Positions 1 through 9,974 of a stretch of DNA of 64,000 bases are shown piece after piece. This stretch comes from Diogma glabrata (Eukaryota; Arthropoda; Insecta; Diptera; Cylindrotomidae). The stretch is taken from the NCBI GenBank assembly GCA_963693315.1, contig OY856186.1, positions 233,157,541 through 233,221,540 on the forward strand, in the 5' to 3' direction. A model generated the notes under the pieces. That model made no database searches, was not told where the DNA came from, and worked only from the letters and a program-made list of their open reading frames with translations. Each line of letters opens with the position of its first letter. Within the stretch, counting starts at the first letter, position 1. The position numbers and the translations under genes are program-made.

Positions 1-1
1 C

Positions 2-91
2 ACCACATACCCAGAACATTTTGTTTCCAGAGCTGTGGTGAAGTTGGCTTATGCATCAGCGTCACCAATAATTTTTGACAGTAATTGTTAA
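2..91 (+). CDS. possible C-terminal end of an unidentified plus-strand gene
   Basis: A frame open from the window edge runs 29 codons to a TAA at 89-91 and is followed by an AATAAAA-type signal near 121. The composition looks protein-like (it includes the stretch FVSRAVVKLAYASASPIIFD), but I do not recognise the family. No start or splice acceptor is visible because the window begins inside it. If real, it is the terminal exon of a gene converging on, or nested in, the tubulin acetyltransferase gene. A chance open frame of this length is also plausible, so the call is weak. Confidence 0.2.
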   Translation, partial: TTYPEHFVSRAVVKLAYASASPIIFDSNC

Positions 92-868
92 ATTTTCCAT
101 TCTTTGTTAATTTATAATACGAATAAAACTAAACATAAAACGGCCTCGCAAGGCTCTGTCGAATTAACAACCGAAGTTAATCGATTTACCCATACATAAA
201 CTATTTATTAGCCTGTTTCAAAATTAAGAAATCAAGAGGAAGATTAATTGTCGTTTCAAATTCCATCCATTAGAAATCGTTAGTTGTATTTTTTTAGAAG
301 ATGGTCTCTTGGTTTAAGAACGTTCCAATTGATTGCTGTTAAATTGTACTCAATGTGATCAATTAATTCAACTATTTATTTGCTAAATTAACATTGCTTC
401 TACTTCACAAAAATTGTCAACCTAATTCAATAAGGCAATACTATTTTTTAACCCCTCTTGCACAACATTTTAAATTTAAAATCAATCATTTTCCAATTAA
501 AACTAAACCTATTTCCAAAAAAAAAAGTAGCGTCATATAAGGCTTTGCTTCTATCAATTTTATAATCTAACCTATATTGTTTATTCTATCACGTTTTCAT
601 TTTGTAGCTCTAAGCACATATATTTCTTTCGTGACTAGCACAAAAAGACACTATCAACATTTTTAATTAAAAAAACAACCAAAACTTATATAAACTGTAG
701 GTAGATTTGAAAATAAAACTGAAAGCATATGAAATAAAAAACATAAAAACTTTTAAAAGCATAAATTTAAAAACTAAGTTTTGCCGGACAATCTGCAAAT
801 CTTTGATGATTATTATTAAAAACCAGAATCTAACAACTACATAGTAAAATGGTTTTATTGAATTAGTA
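92..868. other. AT-rich noncoding stretch
   Basis: No coding frame with family resemblance, repeat or RNA gene is visible. Minus-strand AATAAA lies at 854-859, about 10 bases beyond the TAA reached by reading through the exon 5 donor. It could be a poly(A) signal if the gene ends here with a very short 3' UTR. Confidence 0.5.
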
Positions 869-874
869 TTATAC

Positions 875-1019
875 CTGTGCCATGCTGCATGTTGGCCTTG
901 GTGCTGCATAACGACCAACTGGTGTTGTATGTAAAATTTGTATCTGTGGTGTTGTATCATGCGAACGTGGCTGGCGTTTATCAGCTGTATATTGAGGACC
1001 AAATAATGTAGTATTTGGA
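875..1019 (-). CDS. ATAT1: alpha-tubulin N-acetyltransferase, coding exon 5 (C-terminal tail)
   Basis: 145 bases, read in phase from exon 4 (AG plus T completes a Ser codon). It encodes 48 residues of a Pro/Thr/Gln-rich tail ending in a VGRYAAPRPTCSMAQ-like segment, which resembles the conserved tail of insect homologues as I remember them. The acceptor is an AG after a purine-rich run at 1020-1021 with a weak pyrimidine tract, so the left border is the least certain of the gene. The donor is CAG|GTATAA at 874-873. Read through unspliced, the frame stops one codon later (TAA at 869-871), so this is either the last exon or is followed by one outside the window. Confidence 0.72.
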
Positions 1020-1172
1020 CTTTTTATGGTTACATTAATGTTATTGTAGAAAATAGAATATGATTCAGTTTTAGTTAATGAAATATTATAAGTATAGGTT
1101 ACACATAAAGATAATTAGAAATATAAAGATGAGTTATATGAAATAATAATAACAATAAATTAAAATTATTAC

Positions 1173-1290
1173 CTTGATGTTAAATGCATTCGTCTTTCAT
1201 CCGATTTCATACCATTGTGATTAAGTTTATTACGAAAGAAACCTTGAAAGACAACAAAGTTGTTCATTTGTGGAATTGTATCAGTTAGTC
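1173..1290 (-). CDS. ATAT1: alpha-tubulin N-acetyltransferase, coding exon 4
   Basis: 118 bases between an acceptor TTTGATAG|GA (1291-1295) and a donor AAG|GTAATA (1172-1171). The first two bases complete the Gly codon begun in exon 3. The exon gives [19 protein letters not shown], which matches the family's conserved end of the acetyltransferase fold (mammalian homologues have a VPQVNNFVIFEGFF-type motif). It closes the catalytic domain and leads into the variable basic tail. It lies about 13 kb downstream of exon 3, so the intron is very large. Phase and motif agree, and confidence is high. Confidence 0.93.
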
Positions 1291-2339
1291 CTATCAAAGA
1301 AAAAATAAAATTTATAAAAATTTTGACATGCACATGTTTTCGAATTTTAAGTCTGACTAGCAGTATTTTGATTTTCTATAGTAACAATTGAAAGTTGTGT
1401 GGTATACACGCGATTGCTGTTTTTTGTAAATGGGAAAATTGAAAACGAGGAAGTGTATAAATGTTATTCCTTATAATAAGAATAGAATCTTTAGAATTGC
1501 TTTTAGTTGAAAATTGAGAGGAGCAATTTAATAATTACATAGTTACATAAATGTGGCATGTTTCTATTTCCATACAATCTTGATTCTGAAGACGGCAGAT
1601 TGTCATAGCTCCTTGAAAAAATTTCAAATTCAATCCGGTATTATGAGAATACTCCCCAGTTAAATATGAGGTGCGTTCAAATTGACGTAAATAACTAAAT
1701 TTTCCGACTAAACTAAATCTTCCAACAACCGAAAAGTATTTTTATTTTTAGAAAATGCAGTTATTTGAGTTTAACTACTCGAGCATATAAAGAAGTTACC
1801 GACCACAAACATTTTCGAAGAAGTACACAGAGAAGAAAGGAGAAAGCTTCCGCGATGACATGACATACAGTTTTTTCACAATATTTTCGTAACGAAAATA
1901 GTTACGAAAGGCGAAATAACAATTTTTTTAAATAAAATATTTTGTGTAATCGGAATTACAATAAGTGTCACAACCCACTTCTCCATACAAGGCTCCATAC
2001 TAGACTACAACGCATTACAAGGACACCTCTCGTTCAACTCGTTCGCGCAAAAATTTTAGTTTCATCCCATACACAACAACATACAACCGGTCAGTTTAAA
2101 AATCAGCATTTGCTTAAAGACACGTCGGTGTGACCACTTTGTACCATGCACCCCAGAAGCTAATTAGTTCTTTCTCATATTAACTGAAACGTTTGCCCAA
2201 AGATTTGCCAAACATATTTCATAAATGTAGGCTTATATTGTGCTATTCTTAAAACAATAAAAAAGCTATTTAACCGGTAGTGACAAACCTGAATTTCAAA
2301 ATTACTATAAACATTACAAAAACCTTATGCATTAAGTTT
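1291..2339. other. intron 3 segment without recognisable features
   Basis: This is the 3' part of the large ATAT1 intron. It is AT-rich, has only short chance ORFs, and shows no element or RNA gene that I can support. Confidence 0.5.
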
Positions 2340-3045
2340 TAACAAAACTGAGTGTCAGAACTGAGTGTCAGAACTGAGTGTTTAAAGTTGAAGAAGTTTT
2401 AAATAAAGAGTTTTTCAGACGATCTACTCACCACCCTCTGACCCCTTTCCTTTATCGAATTTTGAAAATAAACTCAGTTCTTCCATATTCAAGTAAATCC
2501 GGATGCGTTTGCAGTTTATTTTCATACGAAAGATTCCTCAGATTTAATGCGTTTTCGTAACGCAATAACCCGTAGTTTTGTTACATTTTCTTAAAAAACT
2601 CTAGAAATAAGATAGCAATTGTTTATACAAATTTCATTGTCATAATGACAAAAAAAACAGGAGGCCAATGATCTTGGTAGCTTTATTTATTCTCATGATA
2701 TTTACAAGAAATTATTTTCAGTTTATTGGAAACCACTTAAAAACAAAAGAGTCGATTTCGGTAGAAAAGTTCTGGTGCTTAGTTCCGCCAAGATACAGCG
2801 CTAGTGACCATTTCCGTTTACATCGAGCCATCCGTTATTGAGAAAGCGTTGGCAAAACTTTGGTCTACATACAGCGATACACACACGTTAAGTTTCTACA
2901 AAAATGAATGTTAAAACTGAGTGTTATTGAAGTTTCAAATAAACAGTTGTTCAGGCGATTCACTCATTAACTACTGACCGCTTTATCAAATTCGATATTC
3001 AAGTAAACCGCGATAGGTTTACATCTCATTTTCATTACAGGAGGT
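2340..3045 (+). repeat. diverged direct repeat pair with a 13-bp tandem run
   Basis: A roughly 190-base segment at 2340-2535 recurs in shorter, diverged form at 2911-3045. Both open with an AAAACTGAGTGT motif, continue through AATAAA.AGTT.TTCAG.CGAT..ACTCA, and end near CATATTCAAGTAAA / CGATATTCAAGTAAACC. In the first copy a 13-bp unit (CTGAGTGTCAGAA) is repeated 2.7 times at 2348-2382. No coding potential and no target duplications were seen. It is probably an old non-autonomous element. Confidence 0.55.
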
Positions 3046-3070
3046 CATTAGTTACCAGACCCTCGTTCTC

Positions 3071-3603
3071 TTCATTTGATGATTACCACATATTTTATAC
3101 TTCGTGAGACACCTGTGCTTGACGAGTTTAACAAATTTTTTATTCTTCCATTTTCCTCGATTCGGTCGCTTTTTCGTTGGGCAAATTCCGAAACATGGCG
3201 ATTACCTGAGGTCTTGTAAATTTACTCCCACAATTTTGTTTTTTAATTAATGAGGGGTGGCAAATTGTTTTAGAAAACGAGGGCATCCTTGTCCGACAAA
3301 AATTTGTCAGCTAATATCGAGTCCGACAACTCAAACATGCCAAAATGTCAATTGTCGAACTCGACAATAGCAAACAAATTTTTGTCGGACAAGGTTATCT
3401 TCATTTTCTAAAACAAATTTCCATCCCCCATTAATAAAAAACAAAATTGTAGGAGTAAATTTACAATACCCCGGGCAATCGCAATGTTTCCGAGTTTGCC
3501 GAACGGAAAAGCGACCGAATCGAGGAAAATGGCAGATAAAAAAACTGTCAAGGAAAGGCGCCTCACGAAGTATAAAATATGTGGTAGTCATCAAATGAAA
3601 GGA
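3071..3603. repeat. foldback (palindromic) element, about 530 bp
   Basis: The left arm (3071-3330) is the reverse complement of the right arm (3340-3603) at roughly 85% by eye, with almost no loop. Matching landmarks are TTCATTTGATGA.TACCACAT at the outer left against its complement at 3580-3600, CGATTCGGTCGCTTTT near 3160 against AAAAGCGACCGAATCG near 3510, and the TTGTCCGACAAAAATTTGT block near 3290 against 3370-3390. Transcribed, it would fold into one long imperfect hairpin. A foldback or MITE origin is likeliest. No flanking TSD could be defined. Confidence 0.8.
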
Positions 3604-4557
3604 GCGACGGCTGGCTGACTACATGAAACGTAAAGATATCATAATAACTCCGATTTCAAAACAACTTTCCAGTTAATAAATTATGAAAAAACTTATTGTC
3701 ACGTTTTCAACCTTACTTCGAATTTGCCTTATTCTCAATTCGATAATCGTAATTTCCAAATCATTTTCTGAATTCGATCACTGTTTAGTAAGCAAAAACA
3801 CCAGGTTTTATTAAATATTCAATACTGCTATTGTTCCATAACAACAGGAAAACAATACAGAAACAATATTCTTATTTAGAATATTCTGCCAATAGCTTCA
3901 AAAACTACAACGGTTGATTGTAGAAATTTCCAGTTCACAATGTCCAAAATAATACACAAACACTTAAACCTTTATAACAATTAAATTGCATTTAACAAAA
4001 TCACATTCCCCTTAAACTATTAACACTATCGCAATCTAATTTAATTTAACTTTGCATCATCGAAGTCTAATATAAACGCATTCTCATTCTACAAAAAGCA
4101 TAATTCTGTTTAATTTCTCGTATATTCTAGGAAATTCCATTCTTTGCAAAGAAAGCTCCAGAAATCTACGTGATTATTTTCGATATATTTTATTTCATGT
4201 TTCGGTCCTATTTCTTAGAAACAATATGACGTTGATTTTATTTTTGAAAGACTGTATATCGATAATGAGGGTTGAATGCAATTTTGTTTTGTATTTCATT
4301 GCGTTTGTGGTTGTGGATAATTGTAACAATTTGAATGTTTCAAGAGATACTGAGAAAAAGATTTGATGTGCGACTATGAACAAATCTTTTAAATATTTGT
4401 GATTAAAACTCGACTTAAACAACAGCATACTTACAGGTACAAAATCTAGAATCACTACAGATAATCCACTTTTTACTCAATTAAACTTCTATTTGGATCA
4501 CCGTATGTTTCAACTAACACTAAAATCAAGTTATAAAAGAGTTTGACAAGACCTGAA
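3604..4557. other. intron 3 segment without recognisable features
   Basis: AT-rich sequence. The minus-strand ORF at 4195-4455 has no domain resemblance and looks like chance. Confidence 0.45.
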
Positions 4558-4640
4558 GCCTATAGTTATGTATGGATTACAAACGTTGACCCTTACACAA
4601 CATAACGAGTCACATTTATCTAAATTTGAGTGTAAAATCT
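4558..4640 (+). pseudogene. LINE reverse transcriptase fragment (RTE-like C-terminal region), left piece
   Basis: The plus-strand frame gives an MYGLQTLTLTQ...LSKFECKI pattern. It resembles the segment after the RT thumb of RTE/R4-type non-LTR retrotransposons (LLYG.E.W.LT...E..L..FE.K). It stops resembling the family at a 31-bp sequence that is also found at 13516-13546, where the rest of the same region appears to resume. Only about 28 residues are preserved, so the clade is uncertain. Confidence 0.45.
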
Positions 4641-4671
4641 ATTACTACTGCGAATATAGTCGACGTTACAA
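4641..4671 (+). repeat. 31-bp direct repeat, left copy
   Basis: The bases starting ATTACTACTGCGAATATAG are identical to 13516-13546. The two copies bracket 8.8 kb that contains the whole gypsy-like element and the acidic ORF. LINE-like sequence lies immediately outside each copy. Confidence 0.9.
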
Positions 4672-4996
4672 CCATGAATTCAAGGTTATAGTCAAGACAT
4701 TTGACCTTGAAGTCACAAAAACGTCGCCACCCCATCCATGTCAGAAAACCACCGAACTACTTCCACCAATTAAACTGTATCTGGGATCGAGATATCAACA
4801 GTCACTGGCGTCAAGACCGATGACCGGTTCCAACACTCATGAGATCCCTAGGAACTTCACTGAGCATTGAGACCGACCATCCATCCGGACGTCAGCACTA
4901 TGGACACCCCGATGCAACCAGTAAGTATGACACGGGAGGTGTGAACCACAATGAAGACAACTAGCCAGAGGAACGACCCTACCTAACGAAAGGACA
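4672..4996. other. sequence downstream of gypsy element 1 pol; LTR not identified
   Basis: On the minus strand this follows the integrase stop and should hold the polypurine tract and 3' LTR. I could not find a matching direct repeat on the other side of gag, so either the LTRs have been lost or one copy is missing. Confidence 0.4.
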
Positions 4997-5695
4997 TCAT
5001 TCCCTGATGTCCTTCGCATGATGAACTCCAAGATTCTTACCGCTCATATCTATGCACTCATAGAGTACATTTCCAATCTTAGTCTTAATCATTGCAGGTA
5101 AGAACTTTGGAGCCAATTTTGCCGAGAACTTTTTAGTAGCGTCACTCAAATGATGTTGCCGTACAAACACCCGTTGTTGTGGTTGAAAAGTCCGTAGTTT
5201 CGATCGCAGGTTATACTGATGTTGCGATTTTTTGAAAGCTGCTTTTAAATTTTGTTGAACCCGGTTCCTGAGCAGAGTCAAATGATCAGAGCGTTCTATT
5301 TCCTCACCAGCATCTTCACCAAGCTTGTGTAGTGATCTTAACAAATGGTAAGTATTTCCATCCGAAATTGGATGTTGACCAAATAATAGATAGTACGGTG
5401 AGTACTTGGTCGCTGAATGTACTGCAGCCCGCAGTGCATATGCGATTTCACCAATTTGTGAATCCCACTTGGTATGTTGACCTTCAATGAACGCTCGAAT
5501 TGCTGCTAGAACTGACCTATTGACCCGCTCTGACGCGTTGCTTTGAGGACTATAGACACCGGTCCTAATGTGTTTAATGCCGAAATCTGACAAAAGATTT
5601 TGAAAGTTCCTACTAGTGAACTGTTTGCCATTGTCACTGTGCAGAAACTCTGGTACCCCATATGTAAGAAACACTTCATTCCTCAGGAAAAGCAT
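4997..5695 (-). pseudogene. element 1 integrase, second half
   Basis: The frame carries the second catalytic Asp in LHSDNGKQFTS (residue about 21) and the Glu in SPQSNASERVN (residue about 55), consistent with the DD35E core. A C-terminal region with an HHLSDATKKFSAKLAPKF segment follows, comparable to the GPY/F-like C-terminal part of gypsy integrases. It is displaced by one frame from the upstream ORF (5676-6506), with a break near 5690. The product would be the strand-transfer enzyme that inserts the element's cDNA. As it stands it cannot be made as one protein without correction of the frame. Confidence 0.85.
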
Positions 5696-6506
5696 TCACC
5701 TTCGGTGAAGTTGCGTTTCTAAGTGGTTTCAGTAGTACAAACTTCGTAGCATGATCCAGAACTATTAGTAATACCGTATTCCCAAGTGTAGAACGAGGGT
5801 ACGGTCCCAAAAAATCTATATAGACTCTCTGCCATGGACGTGCTGTTTCGAATTGATATTGCATCGGAGGACGCAATATCTGATTCGTGGCTTTTGTTTG
5901 TTTACATGTGTCGCAGGACACAACATAGTTGTGTACCTGCGACGCCATGCCCGGCCAATAATAAAGACGTCGAAGTAATTCTAATGTCTTTTTAACACCT
6001 CCATGAGCAGCAGTACTATCATCGTGATGTTTCTGAATCATGTTTGAAGTCATCGGTTTCGGTATCCAGAGTTTCCACACAGGAACATCGTTAGGTATTG
6101 CATCAGGTCTTGGCTCAATACGTATGTATAGCTTATCATCCACGACTTTGACTGAAGGAAAGTCCTTAGGTGATGATTGAACTTTAGCTATCATATCCGT
6201 ATATTCGTTGTGCCGATAACCTTCATTTTCGAGTTTAATGTCGGTGATGTGATGTGTTAATGCTTCCGCCAATTCCTCGTGTGTATCGTCATAAAGACGA
6301 GATAGAGCATCAGGGACTATATTTTGGGTACCTTTTTGGTGGACAATGGAAAAATCCATGTGTTGGAGTTTTAGGCTCCACCTAGCCAGACGACCACTCA
6401 AGTCTTTCTGTGACATAAGCCACTTCAGACTTGAGTGATCAGTCACGATTGTAAATCGGTGACCCTCAACATAGCCCCTAAATTTCTTCACTAAGAATTG
6501 CCGCAA
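5676..6506 (-). pseudogene. element 1 RNase H C-terminal part and integrase N-terminal part
   Basis: The first residues match the end of the RNase H domain (FTIVTDHSSLKWLMSQKDL, then GRLARWSLKLQ and DALSRL). After a linker comes the integrase zinc finger: HGGVKKTLELLRRLYYWPGM followed by C..C (VSCDTCKQTK), at about residues 160-205. The first catalytic Asp is in VYIDFLGPYP near residue 235. Frame breaks separate it from the RT ORF (near 6515) and from the rest of integrase (near 5690). Confidence 0.87.
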
Positions 6507-6528
6507 GACATTCCAGCTCAGAAACCGA

Positions 6529-7428
6529 CTAGTTTCTTTGAGCTTTGTTCAGTTTCTTCGACATGAAGGCTATCGGACACTCTTGTCCGTCTTCGTCGAC
6601 CTGATACAATACGCTACCTATCCCTGTCAGACTCGCATCGCATCTAATAAAGAACTCTTTATTATAGTCAGGGTTAATTAATACCGGTGCTGTAGTAAGC
6701 AATCTTTTTAAATTTTCAAAAGCTGCTTGCGCTTCCAATGTCCATTTCAATTTCCCAGAGCTTTTCTTTAACAAATCTGTTATCGGTGATACCACGCTTG
6801 CGTAATTTGGTATAAAACGTTGGTACCAACCAGCCATTCCTAAAAGACGTCGTATTTGTTTAACTGTAGATGGAGCTGGGTACTCTGCTACAGCTCTTAC
6901 TTTATCTGGATCTGTTCGAAGACCATCTTCACCAACCAAAAATCCCAAGTATTTCACCTCTCTCAGAACAAATTTACTTTTCTTGAGGTTTATTGTTAAC
7001 CCAGCCGCTCTTATCAATGAAGAGACTTTGGACAGCAATTCCATATGTTCCTGGAACGTGGAAGAGACTACCAATAGATCATCTAAATAAACAAAGACAT
7101 TTTCGTGATATTGATGTGGTATCACTTTGTGCATTAGCCGACACATTGTCTGGGGAGCATTGCACAATCCAAAGGGCATAACCCGGAATTGATACAATGG
7201 ACGACCAGGCACTGTGAAGGCTGTCTTGTCTCTAGATGCTTCTGCCAGAGGAATCTGCCAGAAAGCATCTTTGAGATCAATACTTGAAATGTACTTTGTG
7301 CTATTTAGACGACCTAGTAAGCCATCAATCAAGGGAAGTGGGTAAGCGTCCTTTTTCATTAGTGAATTGACACGACGGCTATCAATACATAATCTGTTTT
7401 TACCAGATTCTTTTTGTACCAGGACCAC
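6529..7428 (-). pseudogene. element 1 reverse transcriptase and start of RNase H
   Basis: 299 codons include LCIDSRRVNSLMKKDAYPLP, SSIDLKDAFWQIPL, MPFGLCNAPQTMCRLM and the catalytic YLDDLLV box (about residue 115). Next come the LGFLVGEDGL and RRLLGMAGWYQRFIPNYA connection motifs. The RNase H start CDASLTGIGSVLY is near residue 265. It lacks the protease and N-terminal RT residues, which sit in another frame at 7359-7961. The enzyme copies element RNA into DNA. Length and motif order are normal for the family. Confidence 0.92.
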
Positions 7429-7961
7429 TGGCGAGCACCACGAACTGTTAGGCTCTCGATCACGCCCATTTGAAGCATTCGGTCAAGTTCGGCATAAATC
7501 TTTAGTTGAACAGCCGGCGATGTGGGATAGTGGCTCTGTTTAACAGGTGCACTATCACCAACATCGATGACATGTTCAACCAAAGAAGTCTTTCCGAGTC
7601 CAGACACTTCAAACGACGGGAAAGAATCCTTGATCATATCCAGTTCTCGTTGCTGGTCAGTGGTGAGGTTGTGTGTATTTAAAGTTTGTAGCTCTGTACG
7701 AGTCAGTTCACTAACAAAGGAAGGAAAAATACCAAATTTCTCCCAGAAATCTATGCCCAGGTCTTCTCGTAAACCAGGGACTATATGGAACCGCATTGGT
7801 TTAGTGGAGCCATTCACAGTTATTGGAACTTCTATGTAACCCAAAATTTTATTTGCAGTATCATCTGCCATACGAATACACGGTGTACTTACGGTAGGTT
7901 GTACCTGATGATTCCAATAATTCCAAGGAATTTCTCCCAAGTATAGTGATTGACGCTCCAC
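7359..7961 (-). pseudogene. element 1 protease-to-RT connector
   Basis: The frame holds the second half of the retropepsin region (GYIEVPITVNG, IDFWEKFGI) and the N-terminal RT approach (EHVIDVGDSAPVKQSHYPTSP, AELDRMLQMGVIE). The latter is typical of the segment ahead of RT motif 1 in gypsy elements. Frame changes near 7940 and 7420 separate it from the protease active site upstream and from RT downstream, so pol is not continuous. Confidence 0.83.
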
Positions 7962-8307
7962 TATCCAATAATCCTGAAATATGTTTGTCCAAAATCCTAA
8001 TTGTTAATCGCGGCCGAGGATCCTTTGTTTCTGAAAGGATAGATGAAATACATGCTTTACGAAATAATTTCCTCATCCTCCAATATCTAATGTTACGTTC
8101 CAGACGTCTAAAATACGTTCGATGTAATGATGGGAAATTAAATGTGCTAAATGATTTTATTCGGGGTTCTTGAGTGGTGGCCGATCGTCCTGCGTCGCTA
8201 CATCTCTCGTCGATTTCTTCGGGCTCATTGGATGTTGAACCGAGGGTACCATCCCCGAAGCATGTACTCTCGGACGATAGTTTAACGACGGGTGACAATA
8301 GGAACAA
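7861..8307 (-). pseudogene. element 1 protease (active-site part), overlapping gag
   Basis: This frame overlaps the 3' end of gag (8157-8307) and lies at -1 relative to it, as expected for gag-pol frameshifting. The retropepsin active site appears as LLDSGASITILG near residue 116. The useful frame is lost about 15 residues further on and resumes in the next ORF. I could not point with confidence to a slippery heptamer. Confidence 0.8.
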
Positions 8308-9974
8308 TTTGCATAAATTACGTCAGGCTTGTTACATTTCCAACAATATAATTTTATCCGATTCTTAGAGCAATCAGGAGCTCGATGACCGTTTACTCCA
8401 CATCTGAAGCATACTATTGGCTGTCTGGACATTGATGGACCAGGTTGGCTGTTATCAGATGGTATACCAGGTCGCTGAAGTATCCGTCTCGGTGTTGAAT
8501 CCACCGCTTCAATATATCCATGTTGTTCTGGTTCAACATCCACCTCATAATCATCCACCTGCTGTAGCTCGCTAATTCTTAAGTTTGATGTTCTGGTCGG
8601 AACTGGTGTGGACCACAAACGCTCAAACTTCTGACATAAAGTCCGAAGTTCATCCATTGAATGTATTGTTGCTGCAAGTGTAGCATTTTTGAGCTCCACA
8701 CTCAGTCCCTCCCGAGCAATCTCTAGCATTTCACGGTCAGCAAATGGACGTGCTAAGCGACGGTTCAACGAACCAATCTCCACTAGATACTCGTATACGC
8801 TCTCCTTTGACTTTTGTTTGCGGTTCAGAAGAACTTGCAAGATCGCCTTATCATCAGTGAGCGTACCGAAGGTTTGTAGGAGTCCCTCCCTTAACACTGG
8901 GTAAGTCACCACCTCATATTCATGAGTCAAGTTCAAATAGTATCTGTCGGCAGCCCCCTTGAGGTACCGTGGAACGATAGACCTAAGGTCGTCCCAATTC
9001 ACACGGTCCCTCCTGGCAGCCGCCTCCACTCTGTGAACAAACTCATGAACATCAGGAGAGTGACCATCTCCTGTGAAGGTTGGAACCCAATTTGAGTCAT
9101 AACGACTCAAATTGTTCCCACGAACCCCTCGGTACTCCACTGGTGCTAACGCTGGAGCCGCATCACGACATACCTGAGGAGGTTGGTCGTATGGTGGTGG
9201 TGCTGTTAGTGGAGCTTGTGGATATATTTGTGGTGGTTGTACCTGTGGTACTGATGGATAATTTGATTGTAATTGTGGTTGTACCAATGCTGGATTGTTG
9301 TGTATGTGTTCAGCTTGGAACGATGGACCCAATTGTGGTATTGCAAAGTTCTCAGCTCTCAAACCCGATTGCTGAAAATAAGCCGGCGGTAATTGTTCTG
9401 ACCGTCTCTGTTGTTGATGGTTTGGACGATTCAGACTATGTATTGTGTCCGTTATTGGCTGCACTGGGATCGGTGTGGATCTCTCATCTGGTTGAAAAGC
9501 AGGTGAAACAGATGGAGCAGATGATACTCCTGGCTTATTTTGCATAATTGGACGTGTTGACAGCGATCCTATTATATCCCAAGCGCGTGACAATTGCGAG
9601 ATAGCGTAGGTGCGGGCTTCTTGCAAGTCATTGCGAGGACCCAACCTATTCATTCTACCCGTGTAATGCAACACTCGATTCGCCAAACCATCTAAGAAGG
9701 TCTGATTAATCGGTGGCTGAAGTCGACGTACCTGATCTAAAACAAGTTGTGCTGCCTGCACCACCATTTGAGATTCAGCTACCAAATCTCTCGCATGAGA
9801 TACTGTTACGGGAACTGCACCATGATCTGCGTGGTTTCGCAGTTCCTCCGCCCAATTGACCCCCCTGAAGTTCACACCCCGAACCAGACATTCGATCTGC
9901 AGCTCGCTGGGTTCCAGACCATAGAACGGATGGTCAACGTCAATGTGACTTGACATTTCGATGGTAAAATTCAT
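8157..9974 (-). CDS. gag: element 1 Gag
   Basis: An intact 605-codon frame. Residues about 1-150 are polar and residues 150-280 are a Pro/Gln-rich linker. A retrotransposon capsid-like domain follows at about 285-410 (WVPTFTGDGHSPDVHEFVHR and a YEYLVEIGSLNRRL-type segment). A CCHC zinc knuckle, CFRCGVNGHRAPDC, lies near 522-535, and a second Cys cluster, CWKCNKPDVIYANC, lacks the His and may be non-canonical. It would form the particle core and bind element RNA. The first ATG of the open frame (9974) was taken as the start. It overlaps the protease frame by 150 bases at its 3' end. Confidence 0.88.
   Translation of the reverse strand: MNFTIEMSSHIDVDHPFYGLEPSELQIECLVRGVNFRGVNWAEELRNHADHGAVPVTVSHARDLVAESQMVVQAAQLVLDQVRRLQPPINQTFLDGLANRVLHYTGRMNRLGPRNDLQEARTYAISQLSRAWDIIGSLSTRPIMQNKPGVSSAPSVSPAFQPDERSTPIPVQPITDTIHSLNRPNHQQQRRSEQLPPAYFQQSGLRAENFAIPQLGPSFQAEHIHNNPALVQPQLQSNYPSVPQVQPPQIYPQAPLTAPPPYDQPPQVCRDAAPALAPVEYRGVRGNNLSRYDSNWVPTFTGDGHSPDVHEFVHRVEAAARRDRVNWDDLRSIVPRYLKGAADRYYLNLTHEYEVVTYPVLREGLLQTFGTLTDDKAILQVLLNRKQKSKESVYEYLVEIGSLNRRLARPFADREMLEIAREGLSVELKNATLAATIHSMDELRTLCQKFERLWSTPVPTRTSNLRISELQQVDDYEVDVEPEQHGYIEAVDSTPRRILQRPGIPSDNSQPGPSMSRQPIVCFRCGVNGHRAPDCSKNRIKLYCWKCNKPDVIYANCSYCHPSLNYRPRVHASGMVPSVQHPMSPKKSTRDVATQDDRPPLKNPE

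Larger units (their letters stand above)
4997..9974 (-). mobile_element. degraded Ty3/gypsy retrotransposon (element 1)
   Basis: The gene order on the minus strand is gag, protease, reverse transcriptase, RNase H, integrase, which is the Ty3/gypsy order. There is no env. RT and RNase H motifs resemble the Osvaldo/Micropia/Mdg3 type, with DLKDAFWQIPL, a YLDDLLV box and an RNase H containing RCDASLTGIGSVL. The gag frame is intact, but pol changes frame at four or more places. Recognisable paired LTRs and a PBS were not found, although leader-like AT-rich sequence lies beyond 9975. It sits inside intron 3 of the tubulin acetyltransferase gene, antisense to no host exon and in the same orientation as that gene. 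Confidence 0.9.

Noticed and set aside
3331..3594. 87-codon minus-strand ORF in the palindrome
   Set aside because: The opposite arm does not preserve the frame, so it is probably chance.
9080..9547. 155-codon plus-strand ORF opposite gag
   Set aside because: Shadow of the Pro/Gln-rich gag region on the other strand.
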